Assembly: GCF_014773385.1 (NCBI RefSeq)
Contig: NZ_JACXAI010000037.1
Span: 1 to 59,213, forward strand
DNA length: 59,213 bases
DNA from: Metabacillus arenae
Lineage (GTDB): Bacteria; Bacillota; Bacilli; Bacillales; Bacillaceae
Reading direction: 5' to 3'
Part shown: positions 26,192 to 36,027 of the stretch, one piece after another
How positions within the stretch are numbered: position 1 is the stretch's first letter
Layout of the letters: each line of letters starts with the position of its first letter
Position numbers and translations under genes: made by a program
The notes under the pieces: generated by a model
Told to the model about the DNA's origin: nothing
Database searches by the model: none
Seen by the model: only the letters and a program-made list of their open reading frames with translations

Positions 26192-27214
26192 CTACACTTT
26201 GGCTTTAAACAATAAATAGATAAAGTAAGGTACACCAATGATAGAAATGACAATCCCAACAGGTAGTTCGACCGGAGAGAAGACAGTTTTGGCAATAAAA
26301 TCGGCAATAATGACAAGAAGCATGCCAATGGTTCCACTAACGGGAATGACCCGGTTGTGATGAATGCCGACTAGACGCTTGCCGATGTGAGGCGCTATTA
26401 GACCAACAAATCCAATGCTTCCGGATACCGAAACGCACGCACTTACGATTCCGATACTGCATAAAAGCATTACATTTTTTTCCCTTTCTGTTGATACTCC
26501 CAGACCTGTAGCACTTTCCTCCCCTAATTGAAATATATCAAGAATATACGATTTTCTTATAATGATAGGAACTAAAATGACAAGCCAAGGCAGCATGGAT
26601 AGGATATATTCCCAGTTTGCGTTCCAAATGCTTCCTGTGAACCATACCGTCGCCATTTCAAAGTCCTGCGGATTCATTTTTAGTGAAACATATAGAGACA
26701 AGGCTCCGAATCCAGATCCTATGGCAATTCCGACCAGAATAAGACTCTGGGGATCCAATCTACCATTTCTCCAAGCAAAAAGATAAATCAAAGCAGCAGC
26801 TCCTAAACCACCAATCATTCCAAAGATAGGCATCGCCAAAATAGACAACCATCCGCTTCCAGTTATTTGACCCTGAAAAAAGAACATAAAAAGAACAATA
26901 GCCGTCCCTGCCCCTGCATTTATTCCTAAAATCCCTGGTTCAGCGAGTCCATTTCTGGTTATCCCTTGAAGTACAGCTCCTGCAACACCTAGACCAAAAC
27001 CGACTAATGCCGCAATCACAATGCGGGGCAGTCGAAACTCAAATATGATTAAATCATAATCCGGGACTGGGTCGATTCGAAAAAGAGTCCTCAACACATC
27101 CATCACCGCAATGTCAAATGCCCCATTCGTTAGACTGACATAAATTGCCGCCAAGGTCATCACAAAACTGGCGGTTAACACCAACCAAAACCGCCTTACC
27201 GAGTCTTTAGGCAT
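26192..27214 (-). CDS. feuC: FecCD-type siderophore ABC transporter permease, FeuC-like
   Basis: 340 residues with about ten membrane helices, FecCD family. The N-terminal DVLRTLFRIDP region and the ATPase-contacting motif GLIAPHIGKRLVG (about 271-283) are visible. The ATG overlaps the end of the preceding permease gene by 8 bp and has GAGGAGGG upstream. It imports ferric siderophore with the FeuB and FeuA homologues. No ATPase gene is present in the cluster; in B. subtilis the shared ATPase YusV is encoded elsewhere. Confidence 0.92.
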   Translation of the reverse strand: MPKDSVRRFWLVLTASFVMTLAAIYVSLTNGAFDIAVMDVLRTLFRIDPVPDYDLIIFEFRLPRIVIAALVGFGLGVAGAVLQGITRNGLAEPGILGINAGAGTAIVLFMFFFQGQITGSGWLSILAMPIFGMIGGLGAAALIYLFAWRNGRLDPQSLILVGIAIGSGFGALSLYVSLKMNPQDFEMATVWFTGSIWNANWEYILSMLPWLVILVPIIIRKSYILDIFQLGEESATGLGVSTEREKNVMLLCSIGIVSACVSVSGSIGFVGLIAPHIGKRLVGIHHNRVIPVSGTIGMLLVIIADFIAKTVFSPVELPVGIVISIIGVPYFIYLLFKAKV

Positions 27215-28214
27215 GTTTCAACCCTCCTCTCTTTCGGATTAAATAGAGGAAGAACGGAACACCGATTAACGCGGTGACAACCCCGATTGGTGTCTCGAAT
27301 GGATAATTTAAAAATCTGCTAAAGATATCGGATAGGGCTAAAAAGATGGCTCCAAGTACGCCAGAGCAAGGAATAATCCAACGATAATCAAAACCGACCA
27401 GAAACCGGGTAATATGGGGAATAATCAACCCTACGAAACCGATATTACCGGCCAAAGCAACAGAAATACCGGTTAATATGACAACACTAGTGGTAGCAAC
27501 CACTTTTATTAGGACGGTTCTTTGCCCCAAGCTTACGGAAATTTCGTTGCCCAATGAAAGAATCGTAACTGACCTTGAAATAAATAGAGCCATAGCAACC
27601 CCCACAAGTGCAAAAGGAAAGGCTAGTTTGATTAGGTTTGGATCCATCTGATGCAGTCGGGCATTATACCAAAAACTAATATTCTGTGAAACTTGATAAT
27701 AGGTAGCCATGGCTGCTGAAATGCTACTCAAAAACGTTCCAATAATAGTTCCAATAATAGCCATTCGAACTGGGGACATTCCATTGGGTAATAGTGACGC
27801 AAATCCAAAGACGATGCCTACAGCGATTGCTGAACCAATAAGGGAATAGATGATCATATCCAAAGAAGAAGCATTTGGAATAAAAATCATGCAAAAAGTA
27901 ATGGCAAGAACCGATCCGTCAGAAACCCCCATAATAGAAGGGGATGCAAGATAGTTTCTTGTCATCCCCTGCATAATCGCTCCCGATATGGCCAGAAATG
28001 CTCCAATTAGAATCGCTCCGATTACCCTTGGCAGGCGGGAATACATCACAATTTGATGATCTACATTTCCAGAATCAAAATGAAAAAATGCACCCCAAAC
28101 CGTACTCCAACCGATATCTTTTGCTCCATAAAGAATGGAGGAAAGAATGGTGAACACAATGACAAGGGGCGAGAGCCATAATATAAAGGTCGGCAAAGGA
28201 ATTTTTTTTCGCAT
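27207..28214 (-). CDS. feuB: FecCD-type siderophore ABC transporter permease, FeuB-like
   Basis: 335 residues with about ten helices. FecCD signature PHITRFLVGFDYRW and G-rich helices (GAFLAISGAIMQGMTRN, about 76-92) are visible. It forms a heterodimer with the next gene product. It starts 20 bp after the binding-protein gene. Confidence 0.92.
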   Translation of the reverse strand: MRKKIPLPTFILWLSPLVIVFTILSSILYGAKDIGWSTVWGAFFHFDSGNVDHQIVMYSRLPRVIGAILIGAFLAISGAIMQGMTRNYLASPSIMGVSDGSVLAITFCMIFIPNASSLDMIIYSLIGSAIAVGIVFGFASLLPNGMSPVRMAIIGTIIGTFLSSISAAMATYYQVSQNISFWYNARLHQMDPNLIKLAFPFALVGVAMALFISRSVTILSLGNEISVSLGQRTVLIKVVATTSVVILTGISVALAGNIGFVGLIIPHITRFLVGFDYRWIIPCSGVLGAIFLALSDIFSRFLNYPFETPIGVVTALIGVPFFLYLIRKRGGLKHA

Positions 28215-28234
28215 ATCATTTTTCTCTCTTTATT

Positions 28235-29245
28235 TTATTCATTGGACAGCTTCTCAACAGCTGCTTCAAGGAAGTTAATCTTACTCCATGCTGTACCGCC
28301 TTGCGCGAGAGGATCAACAACATTGACGAACACTTTATCATTATTCACCGCCTTGATACTTTGCCAAATTGGGTTGGTTTGCAGCTCCTCTAAAGCTTTA
28401 GGCTGATCCTTATTCTCATCCACAGAGAACTGTACAAAGAGGTAATCAGGATTTATTTCACTGAATTTTTCCAGTGAGATCATTTCCTGCGTTTTCGCAG
28501 CTTTGACTTGTTCTGGTACTGTCAGTCCCAAATCTTTGTATAGCGAAGGATTGAAGAATACATCATCACGATAAATCATAATATTTCCGCCTCTAATTCG
28601 AACGATGACAACCTTCTTATCTCTTAATTGCTCACTTAATTGCTCCTTCGCTGCCGCGGCATCATCCTTATACTTTTGTAAAACTTGTTCCGCTTTTTCC
28701 TGTTTTCCTGTTAACTCTGCCAAAAGGCGCAAGTTTTCTTCCCAATCCGTTGAAATAGTGGAAATCGGGATTGTTGGAGCGAATTTAACTAATTTGTCGC
28801 TAACATCCGCTGGGAATTTTGTGGTGCCCAAGATGACATCCGGTTTAAGTTTCAGTATGGTTTCCATATTGGGCTGTGCTTTTTCTCCAATTGATTCTGT
28901 GGAATCTGTGATTTCCGCAAACATATCTGGAAACTCTCCTCCTATGGTAATACCGCCAACCGGTTCGACTCCAAGTACAAGCGCATCCTCCATTGCTTCA
29001 AGACTGCCGGTGATCACAATTTTTTCTGTCTTTGCAGGAACCGCATAATCTTGACCGAGGTAATTGATGCTTCTTGGTTCATTTGTAGTATCTTCTTTTT
29101 TCTCCTCCACCGAATTGTTTTCTGTCGTATTCTCTTCTGCTGCGGTTGCATTTACTGGTTCAGTAGCTTCATTTTTATCACCGCACGCTGCCAATAATAG
29201 AATTAGTAAAGCAATAAGGCCTAAACCAGGATATTTCTTTTTCAT
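28235..29245 (-). CDS. feuA: siderophore-binding lipoprotein, FeuA-like
   Basis: 336 residues. Type II signal peptide with lipobox LLAAC and acylated Cys21, an acidic and asparagine-rich linker (about 25-58), then a class III binding domain (TroA/FhuD-like, SINYLGQDYAVPAKTEKIVI onward). Outer-face membrane-anchored receptor for ferric siderophore. It follows a Fur-box-like region and is divided from the btr-type regulator gene by about 270 bp. Confidence 0.92.
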   Translation of the reverse strand: MKKKYPGLGLIALLILLLAACGDKNEATEPVNATAAEENTTENNSVEEKKEDTTNEPRSINYLGQDYAVPAKTEKIVITGSLEAMEDALVLGVEPVGGITIGGEFPDMFAEITDSTESIGEKAQPNMETILKLKPDVILGTTKFPADVSDKLVKFAPTIPISTISTDWEENLRLLAELTGKQEKAEQVLQKYKDDAAAAKEQLSEQLRDKKVVIVRIRGGNIMIYRDDVFFNPSLYKDLGLTVPEQVKAAKTQEMISLEKFSEINPDYLFVQFSVDENKDQPKALEELQTNPIWQSIKAVNNDKVFVNVVDPLAQGGTAWSKINFLEAAVEKLSNE

Positions 29246-29278
29246 AATGGCTGAAAAACTCCTCTCACCGAATTGTTA

Positions 29279-29310
29279 ATTGATATCAATTATCATTATC
29301 AATGATAAAC
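29279..29310 (-). promoter_or_regulatory. Fur-box region upstream of feuA
   Basis: TGATATCAATTATCA (29281-29295) matches 12 of 14 defined positions of the 7-1-7 Fur box, and overlapping GATAAT hexamers continue to 29310. It lies 34 bp upstream of feuA, so iron repression by Fur is expected. Confidence 0.75.
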
Positions 29311-29517
29311 CACACTCTTTGTCGGGTCCATGTACAATTTCCGGAATTTATATGGACGATCTCCGGAAAGAACTTAGGAAAAAACTTTGATCCATGACTC
29401 AAATAAAAAACCAGAGCTAATAGACTATTAGAATTTAAAAAGCATAACTTGTTATCTATATTTCTATAGCTGCATGTTTAACAAAGATGGAAAAAGTGAG
29501 CGGTAGTTTGTATTTTT

Positions 29518-31152
29518 TTAGACTTTTGAACAATCTCCAAATAGCGTTAACGTTTCCTTTAAGACACGTTCGTGAGCACTTGCAGAATACTCCCTCCATG
29601 GATCTGAAGAACTTTTGTAAACATGATGATAGCGGACAGCTTTCAAGTCGTTCCAAATCGCACGGTTTTGAAGAGACTCCCAGCTCTCTATCGTCTTCGA
29701 TTCCTGACATATATTTAACAGCAATCGATCAGGATTAAAATCAGCTAATTCAGCAAGAGAAATCGCCTGTTTATGTGGTTTATAATCATTAAATAGTTCA
29801 GCGTTCATTTGTAAATCACCAAAAAACACTTCCATGATCGTAGAGGAATGGTCAAAGTAAAGTGTACCGCGATAAAACCGTAAAGGTAAAAACGTTTCCT
29901 TTCCAACTTGCTTTTTTAATTGATTTCGAGTATATACTGCATATCTTTCATAAGTTTGCAGCCATTCCTCCGCCTCTTGCTCTTCACCTAAGTGTTGGGC
30001 AATCAAAAGAAGCTGTTCTCGCCAATTAAGTGCTTGTGAATAATAAAAGACAGGAGCAATTTGCGACAATAGTTTCCTCTCTTTTTCAGTTACTCCATCT
30101 TTACTAATAATAAGATCTGGCGGATTCCTTAAAAGTGTTTCAATATTCACCTTCCAATCCTTATTAATTTGAAAGGCACTTAAATGTACTGGAATCTCAT
30201 GTCGATGATTTTGATAATAATGGGATGTCCATTTCGGATGAATGGGTGCAGCATAGGGACAAATATTTAACGCTAGTAAATGGCCAGTTGTTGAAAGATC
30301 ATAAGCCGCAACTTTTTTCTTTCTCTTTTTTCGATACATTGAAGGGGAAATTCCTACAGTCTGTTTAAACTTACGGCTTAAATAAAACTCATCGCTATAT
30401 CCAACATGGCTCGCAATATCACGTATCTTGTCTTCACTCTTTACTAAAAGAAACTTTGCTTTATTTACTCTTAACCTCGTTAAATAATTGCTTACACTAA
30501 TGCCATACTCTTTTTTAAATAATTCCGAGAAATATTTCGGACTGATTTCAGCCTTTGAAGCTAGCATATCAACGGATAAGTTTTCATAGAAATGATTTTC
30601 TAGAAATAACCTTGTCTCCTCAATAGCCTTCAGCGTATCCTTCTCAACAGGTGTTTTTTTATTTTTTACGATCAAATAAATAAGCTGTTCAAATAAAATT
30701 CGCTTGTGAAAAAGCCCTAAGCTTTCCACACTGCTTTTTAATCTATATAGTGCTTCAGTAACATCTAATATTGCTGGAAACTGCCCAACTGTCTGCTTAC
30801 CCTTTAACGGAAAAGGATGATTGTCTTGTAACGAAGCAAATCCTCCATCTTTTGAAATAACATCAAACTTACATAAAGTATATTCAATATACTCATCGTA
30901 CTTCGCTTGAATACTATACACTTGGGACGGATGGACAACACAAATATCTTGAGCTTGTAAGAAAAAGCGTTCTTGTTCAAGCTTCATAAGTGCCTTTCCT
31001 TCTTTTACTATAATTAGTTCAAATGAATTCGTAAGTCTTGAGGGCACTTCATTAACTTTGACTCGATTAATCTCCATAACTTGATAAAATAAATCATTCC
31101 ACATTGTTTCATCGTCTAATTGTTCCTGCTGGTTTTTCTGATTGTGTATCAA
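29518..31152 (-). CDS. btr: AraC-type activator fused to a siderophore-binding domain, Btr-like
   Basis: 544 residues from TTG 31152 (AAAGGAG 8 bp upstream; the ATG seven codons earlier has a poor site). An N-terminal cupin-like sensor region (about 30-150) is followed by two AraC helix-turn-helix motifs (about 170-280), then a periplasmic-binding-protein-like domain (about 300-544) that binds ferric siderophore in the cytoplasm. This is the architecture of B. subtilis Btr, which activates feuABC-ybbA in the presence of bacillibactin. A perfect Fur box lies upstream. Confidence 0.93.
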   Translation of the reverse strand: MIHNQKNQQEQLDDETMWNDLFYQVMEINRVKVNEVPSRLTNSFELIIVKEGKALMKLEQERFFLQAQDICVVHPSQVYSIQAKYDEYIEYTLCKFDVISKDGGFASLQDNHPFPLKGKQTVGQFPAILDVTEALYRLKSSVESLGLFHKRILFEQLIYLIVKNKKTPVEKDTLKAIEETRLFLENHFYENLSVDMLASKAEISPKYFSELFKKEYGISVSNYLTRLRVNKAKFLLVKSEDKIRDIASHVGYSDEFYLSRKFKQTVGISPSMYRKKRKKKVAAYDLSTTGHLLALNICPYAAPIHPKWTSHYYQNHRHEIPVHLSAFQINKDWKVNIETLLRNPPDLIISKDGVTEKERKLLSQIAPVFYYSQALNWREQLLLIAQHLGEEQEAEEWLQTYERYAVYTRNQLKKQVGKETFLPLRFYRGTLYFDHSSTIMEVFFGDLQMNAELFNDYKPHKQAISLAELADFNPDRLLLNICQESKTIESWESLQNRAIWNDLKAVRYHHVYKSSSDPWREYSASAHERVLKETLTLFGDCSKV

Positions 31153-31202
31153 TTCTGTCACTCCTTTCCCCATTTCTTACTCTGCAAGAAAGAATTTAAC
31201 AA

Positions 31203-31217
31203 TGATAATCATTATCA
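31203..31217 (-). promoter_or_regulatory. perfect Fur box upstream of btr
   Basis: TGATAATCATTATCA is an exact 7-1-7 Fur box, 51 bp upstream of the btr start. Confidence 0.9.
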
Positions 31218-31277
31218 TTTATTATATTCTAGCTTTCCCATTTTTTCATTAGAAATCGTTATCTTGAATTAAAATTT

Positions 31278-31324
31278 AAAACGCTCATTTCCAGCTTACT
31301 TATTAGCTGTTTAAATGAGCGTTT
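31278..31324. terminator. long nested hairpin in 31153-31562
   Basis: AAACGCTCATTT and AAATGAGCGTTT form the outer stem, CAGCT and AGCTG the inner one. It lies between btr and the AEC carrier gene. Apart from it and the Fur box I see nothing in this stretch. Confidence 0.6.
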
Positions 31325-31562
31325 CTCAATTATTTTTTTCACTTACTTGTATGTCCTTCTTCTTAATTACTGAACTTGCTTGACTCCTCTATGATTCAAT
31401 ACATATTGTTCTTTCCCATAAATCAACTACCGAATCAAAATCATTTAATAGTTTGTGCACCTCTATTTTTGTATAAATATATTAGTATCATAATAAAATG
31501 TTCAACCAGATATGTAATGAAATAATGTGAATGAACTTAGGTATCGGAAAATTCTATTTGCT

Positions 31563-32489
31563 TTAATTGAAAAGAACTCTTGATAAATAAACGACAACAG
31601 CAACGGTAAAGCTGCTAAGAATAGTAGTCAAGAGCACAGCTTGAGAGGCATATTCCGGATAATTATCATATTCAAGTGCAAGTAGGGCGCTGTTTCTTGA
31701 TGAGGGGAATGAGCTGGCAATGAATAATGCCTGCGCAGTTATGCCCGATAATCCAAGCATGGATATGATCAGAAAAGCGACAATAGGAGATATCATCAGC
31801 CTCCCAATCACAATCCATATGATCGGTCTGGAAAGACTGGTAACTTTCAAAAAAGCAACCTGTGCTCCTAGTGTTACAAGCGCGACTGCTAAAAAGGCGT
31901 TGGATGTATTCTCAATCGGCTTCCATAAAAAATCGGGAATATCAACATGCAGCCATCGGAGCGGTAAGGCTAGTAATAGCGCGTAAATGACAGGAAGCTT
32001 CATCATTTTCCGAAAGACTGACAAGCCGTTGCTTTTAGTAGACACAGAGTTGTAGAAACCATATGTATAGGTAAGTAGATTCTGAAAAATAGAAACGATA
32101 ATCTGTATGGATATGCCCGCTGGATTAGCAGCAAATACAAGTTCACTAACTGGAAGGCCATAATTGCCTGAATTGCTTAGAACAAAACTATTATTAAAGG
32201 TTGCTGACAGCTTGCGATCAAACTTGTTCGATTTTGCAATCAGGATGCTAATCCCGATGAGTAATACATTGAATAACATTAAATATAAAAGTGTTTGTCC
32301 AACGAGTGGTCCAGACAAGTCGCTTTCATAAATATTGACAAAGCAGACAGCAGGCAGTAAAAGATTCATTGTAATTGCCGACAGAGTTGATAAATCAAGC
32401 TTTAGAGACCTCTGCAATACTACCCCAATCCCTATCAATAGGAATAATGGAAGGATGATATTGAGTAAAATTTGATAGAAAATTGCCAT
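31563..32489 (-). CDS. AEC-family carrier (malonate/malate permease-like)
   Basis: 308 residues from ATG 32489 (AAGGAAGGG upstream), with about ten hydrophobic helices in two five-helix repeats. The AEC family includes auxin efflux carriers and bacterial malonate and malate permeases. It lies downstream of tctBA on the same strand, but a strong terminator intervenes. Direction and substrate are not readable; a carboxylate is plausible from context. Confidence 0.82.
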   Translation of the reverse strand: MAIFYQILLNIILPLFLLIGIGVVLQRSLKLDLSTLSAITMNLLLPAVCFVNIYESDLSGPLVGQTLLYLMLFNVLLIGISILIAKSNKFDRKLSATFNNSFVLSNSGNYGLPVSELVFAANPAGISIQIIVSIFQNLLTYTYGFYNSVSTKSNGLSVFRKMMKLPVIYALLLALPLRWLHVDIPDFLWKPIENTSNAFLAVALVTLGAQVAFLKVTSLSRPIIWIVIGRLMISPIVAFLIISMLGLSGITAQALFIASSFPSSRNSALLALEYDNYPEYASQAVLLTTILSSFTVAVVVYLSRVLFN

Positions 32490-32510
32490 AAACCCTTCCT
32501 TCTTTCTGTT

Positions 32511-32562
32511 AAAAAAGGAGGACAAAATATGGTTTGTCACCCAGACAAACTATCTGTCCTCC
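32511..32562 (-). terminator. terminator after tctA
   Basis: On the minus strand GGAGGACA / TGTCCTCC flanks an inner GTTTGT / ACAAAC stem and is followed by six T. It ends the tctBA transcript just before the AEC gene. Confidence 0.8.
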
Positions 32563-32598
32563 AATCCTTCTATTTATTTGGCCACTTCTTCATTATAT

Positions 32599-34125
32599 TT
32601 ATTCCTCTTCATTAACAATCACTTTCCGACCTGTCCATTTTAAAATCAGCGGGATTAGGATCCACAAAAGTCCGAATAGTAAAAAGAGAAGAGAAATTGG
32701 GCTTGTAACAAACACTGTAAAATCACCATTTGAAGAAGTTAGCGCCCGACGCATATTGTTCTCAATCATTGGTCCAAGAACAAGAGCGAGAACAAGCGGA
32801 GCAACAGGATAGTCATGCTTTGATAAAAGGTAGCCGAGCACACCGCAAGCAATCAGCAGCACTAAATCAAATGTATTAAATTGTACGGCGTACACACCGA
32901 ATATCGAAATCGCAATAATAATTGGCAGCAAATATTTAGCAGGTGTTTGAATTACCTTCGCAAAAACCTTAACAAGCGGCATATTTAGGACGAGTAACAT
33001 CACATTTCCGATAAACATACTGGCGATGAGGCCCCATGCCACTTCCGGATGGTCATCAAAAAGAAGCGGGCCTGGCTGAACATTATACATAATTAAAGCA
33101 CCCATCAAAATAGCTGTTGTGCCAGATCCAGGGATACCCATTGTCAATAAAGGGATCATCGCTCCCCCTGATGCAGCATTATTGGCAGACTCAGGCGCAG
33201 CCACTCCCGCAATTGCACCTTTTCCAAATTGGCCAGGATTTTTACTTACTTTCTTTTCAGTAATATACGAAAAGAAAGAAGCGAGCGTAGCTCCGGCTCC
33301 TGGCAGCACCCCTATAAAAAAGCCCAACAATGAACCCCTGATAATTGGTTTTGTGCTGTCCTTCATATCTTGTTTTGTCGGCAAAATCCGGCCAACCTTC
33401 ATAATGCTGCCATCATCATGATCTTTATCAATGATAGTCCGAAACACTTCTCCAAGTGCAAACAACCCCACAGCTACAGTCAAAAATTCAATTCCTGAGT
33501 ATAAATAAGCAAAATCATACGTAAAGCGTGATACACCCGATACAGTATCCATGCCGATCGTTGCGAGCAATAATCCGATGACGGTCATAATCAGCGCTTT
33601 TGTAATGGATTTTCCAGCCAATCCGCTTACTGCACATAGTCCAAGCAGCATTAAAGAGAAATACTCGGGCGGACCGAATGAGAGAGCCAGTTCTGATAAT
33701 GGCTCGGCAAGCAAAGTCAATCCTAATAAGGCAACAATTCCGGCAACGAAAGATCCAATAGCTGCGATAGATAGAGCAGGACCTGCTCTTCCTTGTCTGG
33801 CCATCTGATAACCATCAAGGGCAGTAACAACCGAGGAGGACTCTCCTGGTGTATTTAATAATATAGAAGTTGTAGAGCCGCCATACATCGCTCCATAATA
33901 AACACCTGCAAGTAAAATAATGGAACTGGCTGCCGCGCTTTGCGGATCAAGGCCTGATGTAAGTGTGGCAGTTATCGGTATTAAAAGGGCAACTCCGCTC
34001 ATCGGACCAATTCCTGGCAGCACACCGACAGCTGTCCCAATCAACACACCGAAAAAAGCGAATAATAAATTCTCCCATTGCATAGCAACACGAAATCCCT
34101 CTCCAAGAAATTGCAATGCTTCCAT
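32599..34125 (-). CDS. tctA: tripartite tricarboxylate transporter large permease TctA
   Basis: 508 residues, the usual TctA length, with about 12 helices. The conserved N-terminal segment GTAVGVLPGIGPMSGVALLIP (about 31-50) is diagnostic. It works with the small subunit TctB encoded 20 bp upstream and the binding protein TctC encoded divergently. Such systems import citrate, tricarballylate or other carboxylates with an ion gradient. Confidence 0.95.
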   Translation of the reverse strand: MEALQFLGEGFRVAMQWENLLFAFFGVLIGTAVGVLPGIGPMSGVALLIPITATLTSGLDPQSAAASSIILLAGVYYGAMYGGSTTSILLNTPGESSSVVTALDGYQMARQGRAGPALSIAAIGSFVAGIVALLGLTLLAEPLSELALSFGPPEYFSLMLLGLCAVSGLAGKSITKALIMTVIGLLLATIGMDTVSGVSRFTYDFAYLYSGIEFLTVAVGLFALGEVFRTIIDKDHDDGSIMKVGRILPTKQDMKDSTKPIIRGSLLGFFIGVLPGAGATLASFFSYITEKKVSKNPGQFGKGAIAGVAAPESANNAASGGAMIPLLTMGIPGSGTTAILMGALIMYNVQPGPLLFDDHPEVAWGLIASMFIGNVMLLVLNMPLVKVFAKVIQTPAKYLLPIIIAISIFGVYAVQFNTFDLVLLIACGVLGYLLSKHDYPVAPLVLALVLGPMIENNMRRALTSSNGDFTVFVTSPISLLFLLFGLLWILIPLILKWTGRKVIVNEEE

Positions 34126-34145
34126 GTATACACCTCCTCATTCTA

Positions 34146-34592
34146 TCAGATTGGGAATCCTGGTAAGGACCCCTGCAATATTTCAACAAATAAATAGTAA
34201 ACTCCGAAAGAAAAAACGGCTGCAATAACAATTGATTTTAACCATCTACCTCGTTCTATCACTTGAAACCCAATGATTAAAAATAGAAATGTAGTCATGA
34301 TATAGCCTAGTGGTTCAAGAAGAAGAACATAAAGAAGGGCAGCAACGAAAATCACTAAAAATCGCTTGTAATCTAGTTTACTTTCTTTTTTCCCTTCCTT
34401 CCTGTATTTCATTGTTTCAAATAATAGGCGGATACTTAATAAAATTAAAACAATCCCAAGCCCTATAGGAAAAATATCAGGCCCTACATTACTGCCATAG
34501 GAACTATCTGAAATCTTCCGGCTTTCAAAAATAAAAAAAGCTCCGATTAATAGAAATAAGATACCTGCATAACGATCAAATGTTTTACTCAA
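34146..34592 (-). CDS. tctB: tripartite tricarboxylate transporter small subunit TctB
   Basis: 148 residues with four hydrophobic helices (near 8-25, 38-55, 78-100, 115-140). Sequence family TctB is poorly conserved, but size, topology and position just before tctA are typical. First gene of the minus-strand unit, divergent from tctC. Confidence 0.9.
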   Translation of the reverse strand: MSKTFDRYAGILFLLIGAFFIFESRKISDSSYGSNVGPDIFPIGLGIVLILLSIRLLFETMKYRKEGKKESKLDYKRFLVIFVAALLYVLLLEPLGYIMTTFLFLIIGFQVIERGRWLKSIVIAAVFSFGVYYLFVEILQGSLPGFPI

Positions 34593-34631
34593 TTCATCTG
34601 CCCCCCATTATTTTTTGATCTCTAAGAAATA

Positions 34632-34645
34632 TGTAACCGCTTTCT
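34632..34645. promoter_or_regulatory. cre-like site near the tctB start
   Basis: TGTAACCGCTTTCT matches 13 of 14 positions of the CcpA consensus and lies 40 bp upstream of tctB, so it could repress tctBA. Confidence 0.45.
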
Positions 34646-34826
34646 TACAAGCTATCAGAATTTTACTTTTATTAGAAGTTTATTATCTATAACTTTAATA
34701 GTTTGTATTTTTTTAAGTTTTTTTCATATGTTTCACGCAGTACCCGCGAAAAATATGAAAAAAATAAGAGATATTTGAATTTATTAGATAAATGTTCAAA
34801 AACTATTCTCATTTTTGTAAGGGTGC

Positions 34827-34852
34827 TACAATTCAAAATGTAAGCGTTATCA
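34827..34852 (+). promoter_or_regulatory. tctC promoter -10 and perfect cre site
   Basis: An extended -10 (TGC then TACAAT, 34824-34832) is followed by TGTAAGCGTTATCA at 34839-34852, which matches the CcpA consensus at every position. The site begins 7 bp after the -10, a typical position for catabolite repression. Confidence 0.75.
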
Positions 34853-34868
34853 TATATAGAGGGGGAAA

Positions 34869-35912
34869 ATGATGAGTTCTATAAATTTAAAAAAATGGGG
34901 AATGGTTTTTGCCAGCGGTGTACTGGCACTCAGCCTTGCAGCTTGTGGAAATTCTGATTCATCGTCAAAGACAAGCGGTGATAGCAAAGAGGGGAGTTCT
35001 TTCCCAGAAAAACCTTTCACTATTAATGCTCCATCGGGTGCAGGCGGCGGCCTTGATACAACTGCTCGCGCTTTAACTAAAGTATTAAGCGAAACAGAAT
35101 TAATGAAAGAATCCATGACCGTTGAAAACAAACCCGGAGGCGGACAATCTGTTGGAATTGCTGATTTTATTAGCCAAGATCCTAAAGACCCTTACCGTTT
35201 AATCCTTCCTTCAGTTCCATTACTTATCAACAACTTGAAAAAAGAAGGAAACAGCCCGCATTCTTATAAAGACTTAACACCTTTAGCGCAATTAACAAAG
35301 GATTATGGTGCAATTGTTGTTCCAGCTGACTCTAAATATAAAGATTTAAAATCACTATTTGATGATTTAAAGAAAGACCCTGGAATGCTTACGTTAGCCG
35401 GCGGTTCAGCTCCTGGTTCCCAGGACCACCTCGTTGCCATGCTTCCAGCAGTAAAAGCGGGTGTTGATGCAACTAAAATTAAATATGTCTCCTATGATGG
35501 CGGCGGAGAGGCTATGACAGCCCTAATTGGAGGAAGTGCTGATGTTCTTGCCACTGATATTTCGGGTACTGGAGAATATTTAAAGGCAGGTAAGATACGT
35601 GTGCTTGGTGTTTCTTCTACTGAACGATTAGAAGGAGACTTTGCTGACATTCCGACATATAAAGAAGCGGGAATTGATGCGGAGTTTACCATTTGGCGCG
35701 GCCTTTTCGGTCCAAAAGACATGCCTGAGTATGCTGTGAAATACTGGAATGAAACGTTAACAGAAATGACAAAAACACCTGAATGGCAAGAGGTTCTTAA
35801 ATCAAATGGCTGGGAAGACGGTTATAAAAACTCTGATGAGTTCAAAAAATTCTTAAAAGAGCAGGAAGTTTTAATTCAAGAAATTCTCGAATCTCTTAAC
35901 ATGCAAAAATAA
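34869..35912 (+). CDS. tctC: tripartite tricarboxylate transporter binding lipoprotein TctC
   Basis: 347 residues. Lipobox LSLAAC with acylated Cys26, a serine-rich linker, then the TctC/Bug fold (NAPSGAGGGLDTTARAL, about 53-69). AGAGGGGG precedes two consecutive ATG codons (34869, 34872); the second has the better spacing. Extracytoplasmic receptor delivering a carboxylate to TctAB, encoded divergently. A terminator follows. Confidence 0.94.
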   Translation: MMSSINLKKWGMVFASGVLALSLAACGNSDSSSKTSGDSKEGSSFPEKPFTINAPSGAGGGLDTTARALTKVLSETELMKESMTVENKPGGGQSVGIADFISQDPKDPYRLILPSVPLLINNLKKEGNSPHSYKDLTPLAQLTKDYGAIVVPADSKYKDLKSLFDDLKKDPGMLTLAGGSAPGSQDHLVAMLPAVKAGVDATKIKYVSYDGGGEAMTALIGGSADVLATDISGTGEYLKAGKIRVLGVSSTERLEGDFADIPTYKEAGIDAEFTIWRGLFGPKDMPEYAVKYWNETLTEMTKTPEWQEVLKSNGWEDGYKNSDEFKKFLKEQEVLIQEILESLNMQK

Positions 35913-35955
35913 CTTTCCATATTCAGCTAACGAATGAATTCCTTAATTCAGGAGG

Positions 35956-35982
35956 GAAGAGGTGGTCCTCTTCTCTTTTTTA
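35956..35982 (+). terminator. terminator after tctC
   Basis: GAAGAGG, loop TGGT, CCTCTTC, then a T-rich tail. Confidence 0.85.
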
Positions 35983-36027
35983 TAAGGAAAGAGTTTAAGT
36001 TAATTAAAGTATAATATATTAAATAGA

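Noticed and set aside
29456-29710. 84-codon ORF overlapping the 3' end of btr
   Set aside because: It lies in another frame of the btr C-terminal domain and has no independent support.
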